Numbered from the stretch's first letter, positions 25,662-33,786 are shown. The stretch is DNA of 33,786 nt from Candidatus Halobeggiatoa sp. HSG11 (GCA_030378105.1 JAUCGL010000037.1:1-33786); one strand, 5' to 3'. A program made the numbers and translations. Notes: a model not told the origin generated them from the sequence alone.

Positions 25662-26213
25662 CTATTCATAAACCTTATTAAACACAATCTGTTCGGTTAA
25701 AATAATTCTATCAGTTTCTAATCGAATACATTTTAATTCCACTAAATTCTGCAAACTCTGTTGCACTATATCAGCTTTAACATCCTTGAGCAATTTTGAT
25801 TTATGGAAATTTTCCAATAAAATAACTCGACCCGATAAACCACTTTCACCTACTTGATACAAGGTATATAAAACTAGAGCATCAGTTTCTGTAACTTCAA
25901 TCTTTACCGATTTAATCACTTTGCTTAAAAATATAATCACAAAAGAAGTTGTGGGAAAACTGCTAGTTAAAACAATATCTAACACAATTTTCCAATCTAA
26001 CTTAGCATAGTTTTTAATCATCTCAATATCAGATTTTTTGGTTTCTGACACAGCCCGTTGCAAATTAAAAATGCTATTGGGTAATTTAACTGTATTAGCC
26101 GTTATCCGTTCTGGATGTTGTTGTAAATTAACCTGTTTCAACAATGGTTTTGAATCAGATTCTAAAAATTTAGCTAATGGAGTAAATAATTCTTGTTCTG
26201 GAGGTAGTTGCAT
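25662..26213 (-). CDS. Hypothetical protein, possible C-terminal winged helix
   Basis: A 183-residue protein that I do not recognise. The middle (about 75-100, IVLDIVLTSSFPTTSFVIIF) is hydrophobic. The last 75 residues have the pattern TDALVLYTLYQ..SGRVILLENF..KADIVQQSLQNLVELKCIRLETDRIILTEQIV, which resembles a winged helix-turn-helix ending in a beta-hairpin. It points the same way as the CHAT-TPR gene 195 bp downstream, but a MITE-like element lies between, so cotranscription is uncertain. RBS weak. Coding is supported by the uninterrupted frame and reasonable composition. Confidence 0.6.
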   Translation of the reverse strand: MQLPPEQELFTPLAKFLESDSKPLLKQVNLQQHPERITANTVKLPNSIFNLQRAVSETKKSDIEMIKNYAKLDWKIVLDIVLTSSFPTTSFVIIFLSKVIKSVKIEVTETDALVLYTLYQVGESGLSGRVILLENFHKSKLLKDVKADIVQQSLQNLVELKCIRLETDRIILTEQIVFNKVYE

Positions 26214-26221
26214 ATATTTAT

Positions 26222-26310
26222 AGCATTTCCCGATTAAATAGATTACAGTAATACAAAATAAATAATTGATATTTTTGTAGAATTTAATTAATAATTAATC
26301 ATTCATAATT
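26222..26310 (+). repeat. Degenerate copy of the 14887-14975 sequence
   Basis: AGCATTTCCCGATTAAATAG, TTGATATTTTTGTAGA and TTTAATTAATAATTAA follow the order seen at 14887-14975, where the sequence is the end of a short ORF. Here the frame is broken. Confidence 0.55.
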
Positions 26311-26492
26311 AATAATTGCCATATATTCTTGGTTACATTAACTTCATTATACTCAAAAAAATTGGGTTATGGCAATATGCTATTATGAGTAAATTAGGAA
26401 TTGAACAAACTATGTATTAAACTAATTAAGAGTCTTACAGTTCGATTAATCCAAACTTTGAACTCCAATATTTCAACCAACAAGGTATCAAC

Positions 26493-29400
26493 ATGTGGAA
26501 AAGTAAAGGGTTTGTCCCCTATCTAACAATAGTCTTCTTCAATGCCTTTACCGATTTAGGGCATAAAATAATCATCCAAAACGCTCTGTTTAAATTCTAT
26601 GATGGAACTGAGCTAAGAATTTACACTGCCATCATTCAAGCGATGATTTTAATTCCCTTTGTGATGGTATTTACTCCAGCAGGTTTTTTATCCGACAAAT
26701 TTCCCAAAAACCGAGTTATCCAATTTGCCACCTTTGCAGCAATCCCAATAACTATAATTATAACATGGTGTTACTACAATGGTGAATTCTGGTTAGCTTT
26801 CTGGATGACATTTATTTTAGCTTTGCAAAGTGCATTTTACTCTCCCGCTAAATATGGTTATATCCGTGAATTAGTCGGTAAAAATAACTTAACTTCAGCT
26901 AATTCTGCTGTCCAATCAGTAACTATCGTTGCAATCTTGGCAGGAATAGCAGTTTATAGCGTATTTTTTGAAAGCTTATTTGTTGACAACTTCACCGAAA
27001 TTGGCGATATTTTAGTAGCAGTCAAATATGTCGGCTTTTTATTAATAGCTGGAATTATTCTGGAAGCTTTATTATCCTTACGTTTACCTAAAAAACAAGA
27101 AACTAATCCAGAATTACACTTTGATGTCAAAAAATACTTAGGTTTGCGGTATTTCCGAGACAACTTAAAAGGAGCTTGGTTAAACCAAGGAATTTGGTTA
27201 AGTATCATTGGATTAGCAGTATTTTGGGCTATCAATCAAACTATATTAGCTGCCTTTCCAGCCCATTTGAAAGATGTGATAGGTGAAACTGATACAAGAG
27301 TTGCTAATGGAATCATGGCATTAGCTGGAATTGGTATTGTATTTGGAGCAGCGTTTGTTAGCAAAGTATCGAAAAATTATATCGAAACTGGCTTAATTCC
27401 ATTAGGTGCATTGGGAATTTGCATTGCGTTACTTATAATCCCATCATTGCAAGATAGCATAACTTCTGGTGTAGTATTTCTGGTATATGGTTTCTTCGGT
27501 GCTATGTTTATCGTGCCACTCAATGCGTTAATCCAATACTATGCGAAAGAAGGCGAAATTGGTATGATATTATCAGCCAATAATTTCATCCAAAACATAT
27601 TCATGCTGGCATTTTTAGGCATTACTATTGGTTTGGCTTATATCGAATTTTCTAATCAAAACACTTTCTATTTACTAGCTATCGTTACTTTTGTTGGAAC
27701 TATGTATTCTATTGTTAAACTACCACAATCTTTTATTCGTTACGTCATAACTGGCTTGTTAAGACGGCGTTATCAGGTGCAAGTTGTTGGCATGAAAAAT
27801 CTGCCATCTACTGGTGGAGTGTTGTTACTTGGCAATCATGTTAGCTGGCTGGATTGGGCAATGTTACAAATTGCTTCCCCACGCCAAATTCGGTTTGTTA
27901 TGTTGCGGAGTTATTACGAAAAATGGTATATGAAATGGTTTTTAAACATGTTTCAAGTCATTCCGATTGGAGCAACTGGCAGCAAGCAAGCTCTGCAAAA
28001 AGTCCATGACAGCCTCAGTAATGGCGAAGTGGTAGCAATCTTTCCTGAAGGTCATATCAGTCATAACGGTCATTTGAGCATATTTAAGGCTGGTTTTGAA
28101 CGTGCAGTTAAGGACACGCAAGCAGTTATAGTTCCGTTTTATTTACGGGGTTTATGGGGCAGCTATTATTCCTATGCAACTAAAAAATATCGTTATTCAA
28201 CTGGTAATTCTGGTCATCGTTTAATAACAGTCGGATTTGGTGAGGCTTTACCATCCAGTTCAAGTGCTGGGGAAGTTAAGCAAGCAGTATTAAAAACCTC
28301 CATCCACGCTTGGCAGGAATATGGTCAAATTTTAGAACCATTACCAATCAGCTTCTTACGCACTGCTAAAGCTCAACGCAAGAAAATGATTGTGATGGAT
28401 GCCACCACAGAATTGAGTTATGAACGGTTATTAACTGCTTCCTTAGTGTTCGCCAAACAGTTGCAATCAGCCATGCAAGGCCAGCAAAATATCGGTTTAT
28501 TATTGCCAACTTCGGCTGGAGCTACGATAGCCAATTTAGCCGTGTTAATCAATGGCAAAACGGTAGTCAATTTAAACTATACTGCTCCTCCAAAAACAGT
28601 TGAACTATGTATGGAAAGAGCTGATATCAAAACCATACTCACTTCCAAACGCTTCCTAAAAAAACTTGGGGAACGTGGAGTTGATATGACTCCGTTACAA
28701 GACCACGCTAAATTCATCTATTTGGAAGATGTCAAAGCGGAAATTCCTAAATTAACTCTATTATTAGGGCTGTTGAAAGCTAAATTCTTACCAGTTGCAA
28801 TTCTGAAAGCTTTCTATTTCCAGAAAACTAAGTTGGAAGATACTGCGGCTATTTTATTCAGCAGTGGTAGTGAAGGTGTGCCGAAAGGTGTGCAGTTGAC
28901 TCATGCCAATATTATGGTGAATATCAAACAGGTTATTTCGGTGTTGAATCCAACCGATGATGAAGTGGTGCTTAATTCTCTGCCTATTTTTCATGCTTTT
29001 GGCCTGACCGTGACTACTTTTATGCCATTGATGGAAGGTATTCCGATGGTATGTCAACCTGATCCGACTGATGCGAAAACGATTGGTAGTTTAGTGGCTC
29101 GCTATCAAGTTACTATTTTGGTTGGAACTTCGACTTTCTTTAGGATTTACACTCGGAATAAGAAGCTGCATCCATTAATGTTTGAATCGTTGCGGTTTGT
29201 GGTGGCTGGAGCAGAACGGCTGAATCCAGACGTGCGGAATGCTTTTAAGGAGAAATTTGGCAAGGATATGTATGAAGGTTATGGAGCTACGGAAACTACT
29301 CCGGTTGCTAGTTGTAACCTGCCGGATATTTTGTTGTCTTATTCTGGTACTGTGCAAGTTGGTAATAAGATTGGGACAGTTGGGCTACCTATTCCGGGTA

Positions 29401-29930
29401 CTACGATTAAAATTGTTGATCCAGATAGTTTGGAGGAGTTAGCGATTGGTGAGGCTGGATTAATTTTGATTGGTGGGCCACAGATTATGCTGGGTTATCT
29501 GAAGGATGAGGAGAAAACTGCGGCTGCTGTTGTGGAAAAGGATGGGGTGCGTTGGTATAAAACTGGTGATAAGGGCAAGATAGATGCGGATGGTTATCTG
29601 ACTATTTTGGATCGTTATTCTCGGTTTGCTAAGTTAGGCGGTGAGATGATTAGCTTGACTGCTATTGAGGTGCAGATTGCTGAACTAATCAACGATGAGG
29701 AAGTGGAAATTTTGGCTGTGGCGATTCCTGATTCTGCTAAAGGTGAACAGGTTATTTTGTTGGTTGCTGGTGAGATAGATGTGGCTGATTTGAAAAGTTA
29801 TGTTCTGAAAAGTGATATTAATCCGCTTATGTTACCGAAGCAGTATTTGGCAGTGGAGGCTATTCCGAAACTTGGGACTGGTAAGGCTGATTTTAGTGGA
29901 GCTAAGAAGTTGGTTTTGGGGATGGTTTGA
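26493..29930 (+). CDS. LplT-type MFS transporter fused to acyltransferase and acyl-ACP synthetase (Aas)
   Basis: This 1145-residue trifunctional protein salvages lysophospholipids at the inner membrane. Residues 1-420 are an MFS-like lysophospholipid flippase of LplT type (12 helices). Residues about 430-620 are a PlsC-type 2-acylglycerophosphoethanolamine acyltransferase with NHVSWLD (H449, D454) and FPEGHIS (517-523). Residues about 630-1145 are an AMP-forming acyl-ACP synthetase with the P-loop FSSGSEGVPKG (789-799), YEGYGATET, YKTGDKG and the C-terminal catalytic Lys in GTGKADF (K1131). E. coli encodes LplT and Aas as two adjacent genes; the fused form is known in other proteobacteria. 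AAGG precedes the ATG. It stands alone between AT-rich spacers. Confidence 0.95.
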   Translation: MWKSKGFVPYLTIVFFNAFTDLGHKIIIQNALFKFYDGTELRIYTAIIQAMILIPFVMVFTPAGFLSDKFPKNRVIQFATFAAIPITIIITWCYYNGEFWLAFWMTFILALQSAFYSPAKYGYIRELVGKNNLTSANSAVQSVTIVAILAGIAVYSVFFESLFVDNFTEIGDILVAVKYVGFLLIAGIILEALLSLRLPKKQETNPELHFDVKKYLGLRYFRDNLKGAWLNQGIWLSIIGLAVFWAINQTILAAFPAHLKDVIGETDTRVANGIMALAGIGIVFGAAFVSKVSKNYIETGLIPLGALGICIALLIIPSLQDSITSGVVFLVYGFFGAMFIVPLNALIQYYAKEGEIGMILSANNFIQNIFMLAFLGITIGLAYIEFSNQNTFYLLAIVTFVGTMYSIVKLPQSFIRYVITGLLRRRYQVQVVGMKNLPSTGGVLLLGNHVSWLDWAMLQIASPRQIRFVMLRSYYEKWYMKWFLNMFQVIPIGATGSKQALQKVHDSLSNGEVVAIFPEGHISHNGHLSIFKAGFERAVKDTQAVIVPFYLRGLWGSYYSYATKKYRYSTGNSGHRLITVGFGEALPSSSSAGEVKQAVLKTSIHAWQEYGQILEPLPISFLRTAKAQRKKMIVMDATTELSYERLLTASLVFAKQLQSAMQGQQNIGLLLPTSAGATIANLAVLINGKTVVNLNYTAPPKTVELCMERADIKTILTSKRFLKKLGERGVDMTPLQDHAKFIYLEDVKAEIPKLTLLLGLLKAKFLPVAILKAFYFQKTKLEDTAAILFSSGSEGVPKGVQLTHANIMVNIKQVISVLNPTDDEVVLNSLPIFHAFGLTVTTFMPLMEGIPMVCQPDPTDAKTIGSLVARYQVTILVGTSTFFRIYTRNKKLHPLMFESLRFVVAGAERLNPDVRNAFKEKFGKDMYEGYGATETTPVASCNLPDILLSYSGTVQVGNKIGTVGLPIPGTTIKIVDPDSLEELAIGEAGLILIGGPQIMLGYLKDEEKTAAAVVEKDGVRWYKTGDKGKIDADGYLTILDRYSRFAKLGGEMISLTAIEVQIAELINDEEVEILAVAIPDSAKGEQVILLVAGEIDVADLKSYVLKSDINPLMLPKQYLAVEAIPKLGTGKADFSGAKKLVLGMV

Positions 29931-30040
29931 GGGGTTTGGTATGGTGGGTGATTTGCTTACCATATCATTGTATTTTTAGTTTGGTATAATTTTTGATATG
30001 GTTATACTTGACTTATTTATCGGTTAATATCTACAAATAA

Positions 30041-30180
30041 TAACTCGTAAGCCGTATAAAATTGTGATTTAGTAGGGTGCATAAGCTATAGCGTCATGCA
30101 CCGAACATGGAATTTAATTTTGATATTTTTTAATGGATGAATTTGGTGTATGACGCTTTGCTTATACACCCTACGAGCTA
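30041..30180. repeat. Family A element, long copy with both arms
   Basis: TAACTCGTAAG begins it. The arms TAGGGTGCATAAGC..GTCATGCACC (30072-30103) and GGTGTATGACGC..TTATACACCCTA (30144-30173) are inverted, and CTACGAGCTA closes it. The spacer 29931-30237 otherwise holds no gene. Confidence 0.7.
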
Positions 30181-30237
30181 CGATCTATTAATGATGAGTA
30201 ACGCAGAGCGTCACGGTAGGCATTCCCACGCAGAGCA

Positions 30238-31769
30238 CTCATCGTTATACACAAGTATTTAAGTATTTAATTTGAATAATAAAAATATTATTTATGTATA
30301 AATTGATATATTCCCAAAAAATATGTATTAAGCATTTTTCATAGCATATAAAATGAGTACAAAATCTCGCATTCGCTGTAGTCCGATCCAAATAGATTTT
30401 GGACCAGGTGGCCCATCATTTTTTCGACCAAGGTATCCTCCCAAACGAGCAATCATTGGTATGATTTCACCTATTGATGGTGATGTTGTTGGTAATGGAG
30501 TTTGATTCAAAACTAAATGAATTGCTTGCCATTCTTCGACAGCAAAAAGTAATTCACAATCAAGTTCTGGATAAGTTCTTCCAAACATAGTAATAAATAA
30601 AATACGCCAAGTAATTATCATATAAAATGCTAAACAAGGTTCAAGTCTGTCAGAAGTTTCTAATTGCAGTTTTTCAACTTGGCAGCCACTTTTTAAAGTT
30701 CTGAAAAAGATTTCAATTTCCCAGCGACAAGTGTACCATTTAATAATATTAACTGCTTGTTCAAAAGTATCTATTTTCATTGAAGTTAAGAGTAACCATT
30801 CAATAGGTTTTTCACCTACAGGAGGATTTTCTTCCTTAGCTAATACGACGTTTATTTTAACATTATCAAATTTATAGCCAGCTCTATAAGGTGCTTTGAT
30901 AATTATACTAGCAGACCTAACAGTTTGTTCAACCTTGCGGGCTTTGCGATTACCAGAAGCTGGTAAATTAAATTTTATCGTACCAAGAACTGGTTGTTTT
31001 TCAAGTTTATTCCAAATTTTCCTGGTTTCTTTATCTGACGTTTCTAAGCAACGATTTTGAGCTGCTCGAATTATCCATTGAGAACGAGTGTTTGGAGAAT
31101 ATTCTTGTGTTTCTAAGAACCATTCATAAATATCACCTTCACGATCTGCAATGTTAACAATAAGTGTTTCTGACACACTACCACTTACTTCACAGGCAAT
31201 TTGATAGCCATTTAACCAATGATGACTTTCTTTCTCATTGATTGGTTTGTTTCTACGTTCTTTTCGAGGACTTTTTTCTTCTCGTTTCCAAATATCTGCA
31301 CCAACAACACCTAAGCAAAGTCTGTCAGGTGTGATAGCAATCGTTGGATGCAAAAAAACTTCTTTTTTCTCTATTTCTTTTAAATTTCCAATTCCTTTTA
31401 AACCTTTGGTAACTGTATGAATTAAATCAGTTGTATCTTGAATTAATAAAACCACAGGATAACAGGAAATTCTTTCTATTGATGAATGAACATGGCTTTC
31501 AAGTACTTGCTCAAAGGTCACTTTATCATTATCAAAAAAACGATATGCTGCCAAGGTCTCAGCCCAACCACCACAAGCGATTGGAATACTTTGTGTTGGT
31601 TTATTGCCCAATTGTTCTAAAAGTACTTCCATACGTTTATTTAAACGCTCATCTCCAAAATTTGCTGTTTTGGTTTCATCAGATGCCCAGTGACTCATTA
31701 TCAATTCTCCTTGAACTGTTTTAAAAATGTCACTTTACCATATCATTTTGACTTATGTATAACGATGAG
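30238..31769 (-). mobile_element. IS4-family (Tn5/IS50-like) insertion sequence, complete
   Basis: The 1532-bp element is bounded by 19-bp terminal inverted repeats, CTCATCGTTATACACAAGT at 30238-30256 and its complement at 31751-31769 with one mismatch. The inner twelve bases TTATACACAAGT equal the Tn5 outer end. The 9-bp CGCAGAGCA is duplicated exactly at 30229-30237 and 31770-31778, the target length of Tn5-type elements. The transposase frame is intact, so the insertion looks recent and may still be active. Confidence 0.95.
30328..31698 (-). CDS. IS4-family transposase (Tn5 type)
   Basis: The 456 residues begin SHWASDETKTANFGDERLNKR, the usual N-terminus of this group (end-binding domain). 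DDE motifs follow: the first Asp in LLIQDTTDL, the second in NIADREGDIYEW, and the Y-R-E signature YTCRWEIEIFFRTLKSG with the catalytic Glu. The ATG at 31698 has GGAG 8 bases upstream; a TTG at 31704 is too close to it. No frameshift or stop is present. It lies inside the 30238-31769 element and is read leftward. Confidence 0.95.
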   Translation of the reverse strand: MSHWASDETKTANFGDERLNKRMEVLLEQLGNKPTQSIPIACGGWAETLAAYRFFDNDKVTFEQVLESHVHSSIERISCYPVVLLIQDTTDLIHTVTKGLKGIGNLKEIEKKEVFLHPTIAITPDRLCLGVVGADIWKREEKSPRKERRNKPINEKESHHWLNGYQIACEVSGSVSETLIVNIADREGDIYEWFLETQEYSPNTRSQWIIRAAQNRCLETSDKETRKIWNKLEKQPVLGTIKFNLPASGNRKARKVEQTVRSASIIIKAPYRAGYKFDNVKINVVLAKEENPPVGEKPIEWLLLTSMKIDTFEQAVNIIKWYTCRWEIEIFFRTLKSGCQVEKLQLETSDRLEPCLAFYMIITWRILFITMFGRTYPELDCELLFAVEEWQAIHLVLNQTPLPTTSPSIGEIIPMIARLGGYLGRKNDGPPGPKSIWIGLQRMRDFVLILYAMKNA

Positions 31770-31878
31770 CGCAGAGCATGGGAACGAGATAACGAGATAA
31801 TCTACGAGCTATTAAATCGTTGAATTTAAGAATAACCAATTGAAAACGCAAAAAAAAATCAATTAACCCATCTTAAAG

Positions 31879-31906
31879 TTGATATTTTGATTAATTTTAG
31901 TATAAA
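31879..31906 (+). promoter_or_regulatory. Probable promoter of the reverse transcriptase gene
   Basis: TTGATA (31879-31884), 16 bases, TATAAA (31901-31906). The ribosome binding site AAGGGA at 31929-31934 and the ATG at 31941 follow at normal distances. It lies 110 bp beyond the IS element, outside it. Confidence 0.5.
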
Positions 31907-31940
31907 ATAACCCTTTAATCTAAATATAAGGGAAAAAATT

Positions 31941-33461
31941 ATGTTTTCTTGGCTTTTACCTTTTAAAAAACCACAAGTAAATACCAGTTCGCATCTTGCA
32001 AAATTAGAATATGAACCAAATCATCTGTTATCACAAGTAGTTGCTGATGATAATCTGGAAGCAGCTTTAGTTTGGTTGCGTGAAAGTAGTTCTAAACAAG
32101 ATAATAGTGATGTTTGGAATTATAGTCGTGATTGGGAAGATAATAAAAAATCTTTACAACAACGGATACTCAGTGGGCAGTTTGAATTTCAAGTTGTGAG
32201 TGAGGTTGAAAATGCTGCTGGGGAATTTATGGAGATTCGTTGTGCGGAAGACCGGTTGTTAATTCGGGCTATTAGTCAGGTATTGACCCCAATTTTTGAT
32301 GCTAATATTGCTGCTGAATGTGTACATCTGGTTGGACGTGGTGGTACTCAGCAAGCAGTTAAAGATGTTCATGCTCAACTTTTGTCCCAACCTAAAGCTC
32401 AGGTGATGAAGTCTGATGTTAAGGGATACTATGCTAATGTTGATCATCGGATTTTGTTGGACCAGTTTGCTACTTTGTTGCCCAATGAAACTGAGTTACA
32501 ACGGTTATTGTGGATGTTTTTGCAACGGACTGTGGAGCGAGGTGGTAATTATCGGGATATAACTAAGGGTTTACCTTTAGGTGCTTCTATTTCGCCACAG
32601 TTGGGAGCTTTGTATTTAAGTCCGTTGGATGTGTTGTTTAGTACCGACGCTAAGCATTTTTATCGGCGGTATATGGATGATTGGGTTATTTTCTGTAAAA
32701 ATAGTTGGGACTTGCGGAAAACGGTCAAAAAGGTATATACTGTTTTACATGCGTTGAGAGTTGAAGTTGCTCCAGACAAAACTTATATTGGTAAAGCAAG
32801 CAAAGGTTTTGATTTTCTGGGCAAGCGAATTCTTCCCATTGGGATTCTACCTTCGGCATCAGCGTTGTCACGTTTGCAAAAGAACACGGTTCGGCTTTAT
32901 GAGCAAGGTGCGACTAGGAAACGCATTGAATTGTATTGGAAACGGTGGCTAGGATGGGTTTGTATCACAGCGGGGATAGTTTCAGTTCCAGTCTCCGCCG
33001 AGAATTGCATAACCTTCCCTACCTCCGGCGATACATGTCATTGCGAGAGTCCCGTCGGGCAAACCGCTTCGGGTATTGGTTCGTACGCCGTCCTTTCCGG
33101 GGCCGGCTCGGACGGGGCATTCCTCTGGTCTAACGTCACTAACGCCGGCTTTTGTCTTGACGAAGACGATACGACGTGTACCGAGCCTGCACCAAATTCC
33201 CTTGCTACAGGGGACGTCTTATATCTTAAAAACACCTCACCCAATGCTACCGACTACTACACTTGTTCTATTACACTAGGTACCCAGATGGTAGGATCGA
33301 CATACACGCCGAGTTCAGGTCCTAACCCGCCGCCTGTATCAGCACCAATAGGATTTTCCGCTATGTCATACATGATTTGGGTAATTTTTATTATGATGGC
33401 GTACATCGTTTTTCCGACCAGGCGGGATCGATGTAACAACGTGAAAACTTCCAAACCGTAA
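31941..33461 (+). CDS. Reverse transcriptase fused to an exported-type C-terminal segment
   Basis: Residues 1-335 are a group-II-like reverse transcriptase without a maturase domain: motif A SDVKGYYANVD (D159), GLPLGASISPQLGALYLSPLD (motif 4 region), the catalytic YMDD (244-247), and PDKTYIGKASKGFDFLG. After KRIELYWKRW the frame continues without stop through a hydrophobic stretch LGWVCITAGIVSVPVSAENC (337-356) that looks like a signal peptide, then a Cys- and Thr-rich segment with about eight Cys, a PPP-rich stalk, and a final membrane helix (about 472-492) with a basic end TRRDR, like a protein-sorting tail. From about 32990 the DNA is far more GC-rich (52-65 percent by line) than the RT part (about 40). 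A TTG at 32931 behind AGGAA could start the tail separately. The biological role is unknown. The RT is not of the DGR class (SP rather than SQ in motif 4). Confidence 0.85.
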   Translation: MFSWLLPFKKPQVNTSSHLAKLEYEPNHLLSQVVADDNLEAALVWLRESSSKQDNSDVWNYSRDWEDNKKSLQQRILSGQFEFQVVSEVENAAGEFMEIRCAEDRLLIRAISQVLTPIFDANIAAECVHLVGRGGTQQAVKDVHAQLLSQPKAQVMKSDVKGYYANVDHRILLDQFATLLPNETELQRLLWMFLQRTVERGGNYRDITKGLPLGASISPQLGALYLSPLDVLFSTDAKHFYRRYMDDWVIFCKNSWDLRKTVKKVYTVLHALRVEVAPDKTYIGKASKGFDFLGKRILPIGILPSASALSRLQKNTVRLYEQGATRKRIELYWKRWLGWVCITAGIVSVPVSAENCITFPTSGDTCHCESPVGQTASGIGSYAVLSGAGSDGAFLWSNVTNAGFCLDEDDTTCTEPAPNSLATGDVLYLKNTSPNATDYYTCSITLGTQMVGSTYTPSSGPNPPPVSAPIGFSAMSYMIWVIFIMMAYIVFPTRRDRCNNVKTSKP

Positions 33462-33548
33462 CTCGTATCTCGTAAGGTGTATAAGCGAAGCGTCATACAC
33501 CAAATCCATTCATGTGGTGCATGACATTATCGTTTATATACCTTACGA
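33459..33548. repeat. Family A palindrome after the reverse transcriptase
   Basis: TAACTCGTATCTCGTAAGGT and arms GTGTATAAGCGAAGCGTCAT..ACACC against GGTGCATGACATTATCG..TACCTTACGA. The TAA is the stop codon of the reverse transcriptase fusion. Very similar to 11274-11350. Confidence 0.75.
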
Positions 33549-33572
33549 ATTCATATAATAATTAATTGGATA

Positions 33573-33786
33573 TCAATTACTACCAAAAATCTTTTCATCT
33601 ATTTCAACCATAGTTAGGTAACGATTCATGTGATAATCAATTTTTCGTTTAAGAAAATTAATATAGTAACATTCCTATATTTTTACACCATTAAAATTAA
33701 TTATATTCTGAAAAATAAAATCTATTGTTTCGATAAGTGAATCAAATTTATAACGAAACTGCTTAATGTAACGTTTTAATGAAGCC
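33573..33786 (-). pseudogene. Broken ORF fragment at the right edge
   Basis: On the minus strand one frame reads ASLKRYIKQFRYKFDSLIET and on to NGVKI, a TAG at 33677-33675, then ECYYINFLKRKIDYHMNRYL and on to KIFGSN before a TGA at 33575-33573. The continuity of composition on both sides of the TAG suggests a gene with a premature stop, cut by the window edge. The family is not recognised. Confidence 0.4.

Larger units (their letters stand above)
30212..31790. repeat. TTCCCACGC../..TGGGAA palindrome split by the IS element
   Basis: With the IS and one target copy removed, the sequence reads GCATTCCCACGCAGAGCATG followed by GGAACGAG, a hairpin of the TTCCCA/TGGGAA class also seen at 22273-22300. 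The IS inserted into its loop. Confidence 0.7.

Noticed and set aside
33038-33496. Leftward ORFs opposite the RT tail, and rightward ORFs in its other frames
   Set aside because: They are GC-driven shadow frames without RBS. The tail frame has a hydrophobic leader, spaced Cys and a C-terminal anchor.
31941-33786. Diversity-generating retroelement
   Set aside because: The RT has GLPLGASISP, not the SQ motif of DGR enzymes, no Avd-like gene is nearby, and I found no template/variable repeat pair by eye between the RT region and other 3' gene ends.

Overview
The window looks like chromosome of a low-GC gammaproteobacterium of the sulfur-oxidising, Beggiatoa/Thiothrix-like kind. This is inferred from the gene set (RnfB, a bacterial type A RNase P RNA, HypB/HypD, an SHP/DHC/cytochrome b operon, fused LplT-Aas, a CHAT-NTPase-TPR protein) and from the very dense small palindromic repeats between genes. 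No rRNA or tRNA gene was found to fix the taxonomy.

Layout. 1-850: end of an unidentified ORF and a LysR regulator that has lost its DNA-binding half. 970-2253: rnfB and rnpB, both leftward. 2624-9709: a giant exported multidomain protein. 10005-11686: a second exported protein whose last third has foreign-looking composition, then an orphan antitoxin with a 13-codon remnant of its toxin. 11963-14498: a leftward redox operon (SHP, diheme cytochrome c, cytochrome b561-DHC fusion) with a response-regulator-like box in front and a complete 252-bp MITE inside. 14989-16777: overlapping hypB-hypD. 16927-17518: a CRISPR array of nine repeats without cas genes, probably read leftward. 18062-21791: PPC-domain protein, YihY/BrkB membrane protein, BioF and an SCP2-like protein. 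22067-26213: a CHAT-STAND NTPase-TPR protein, a decayed paralogue fragment and an upstream hypothetical gene. 26493-29930: LplT-acyltransferase-acyl-ACP synthetase fusion. 30238-31769: an intact Tn5-type IS4-family element with 9-bp target duplication. 31941-33461: a reverse transcriptase fused in frame to an exported-looking, GC-rich, Cys-containing tail with a C-terminal membrane anchor. 33573-33786: a broken ORF fragment.

The most unusual object is the reverse transcriptase with the secreted-type tail. Its tail, and the tail of the exported protein at 10005-11276, are both clearly more GC-rich than the rest of their genes. Both ORFs, and the antitoxin ORF, end at a TAA that is the first three bases of the same repeated element (TAACTCGTA or TAACTCATA followed by an imperfect palindrome). 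Whether the reverse transcriptase has any part in making such tails is speculation. I saw no template/variable repeat pair, so a classical diversity-generating retroelement is not supported.

At least six families of short palindromic or inverted repeats occur in the intergenic DNA, and several have captured the stop codons of neighbouring genes.
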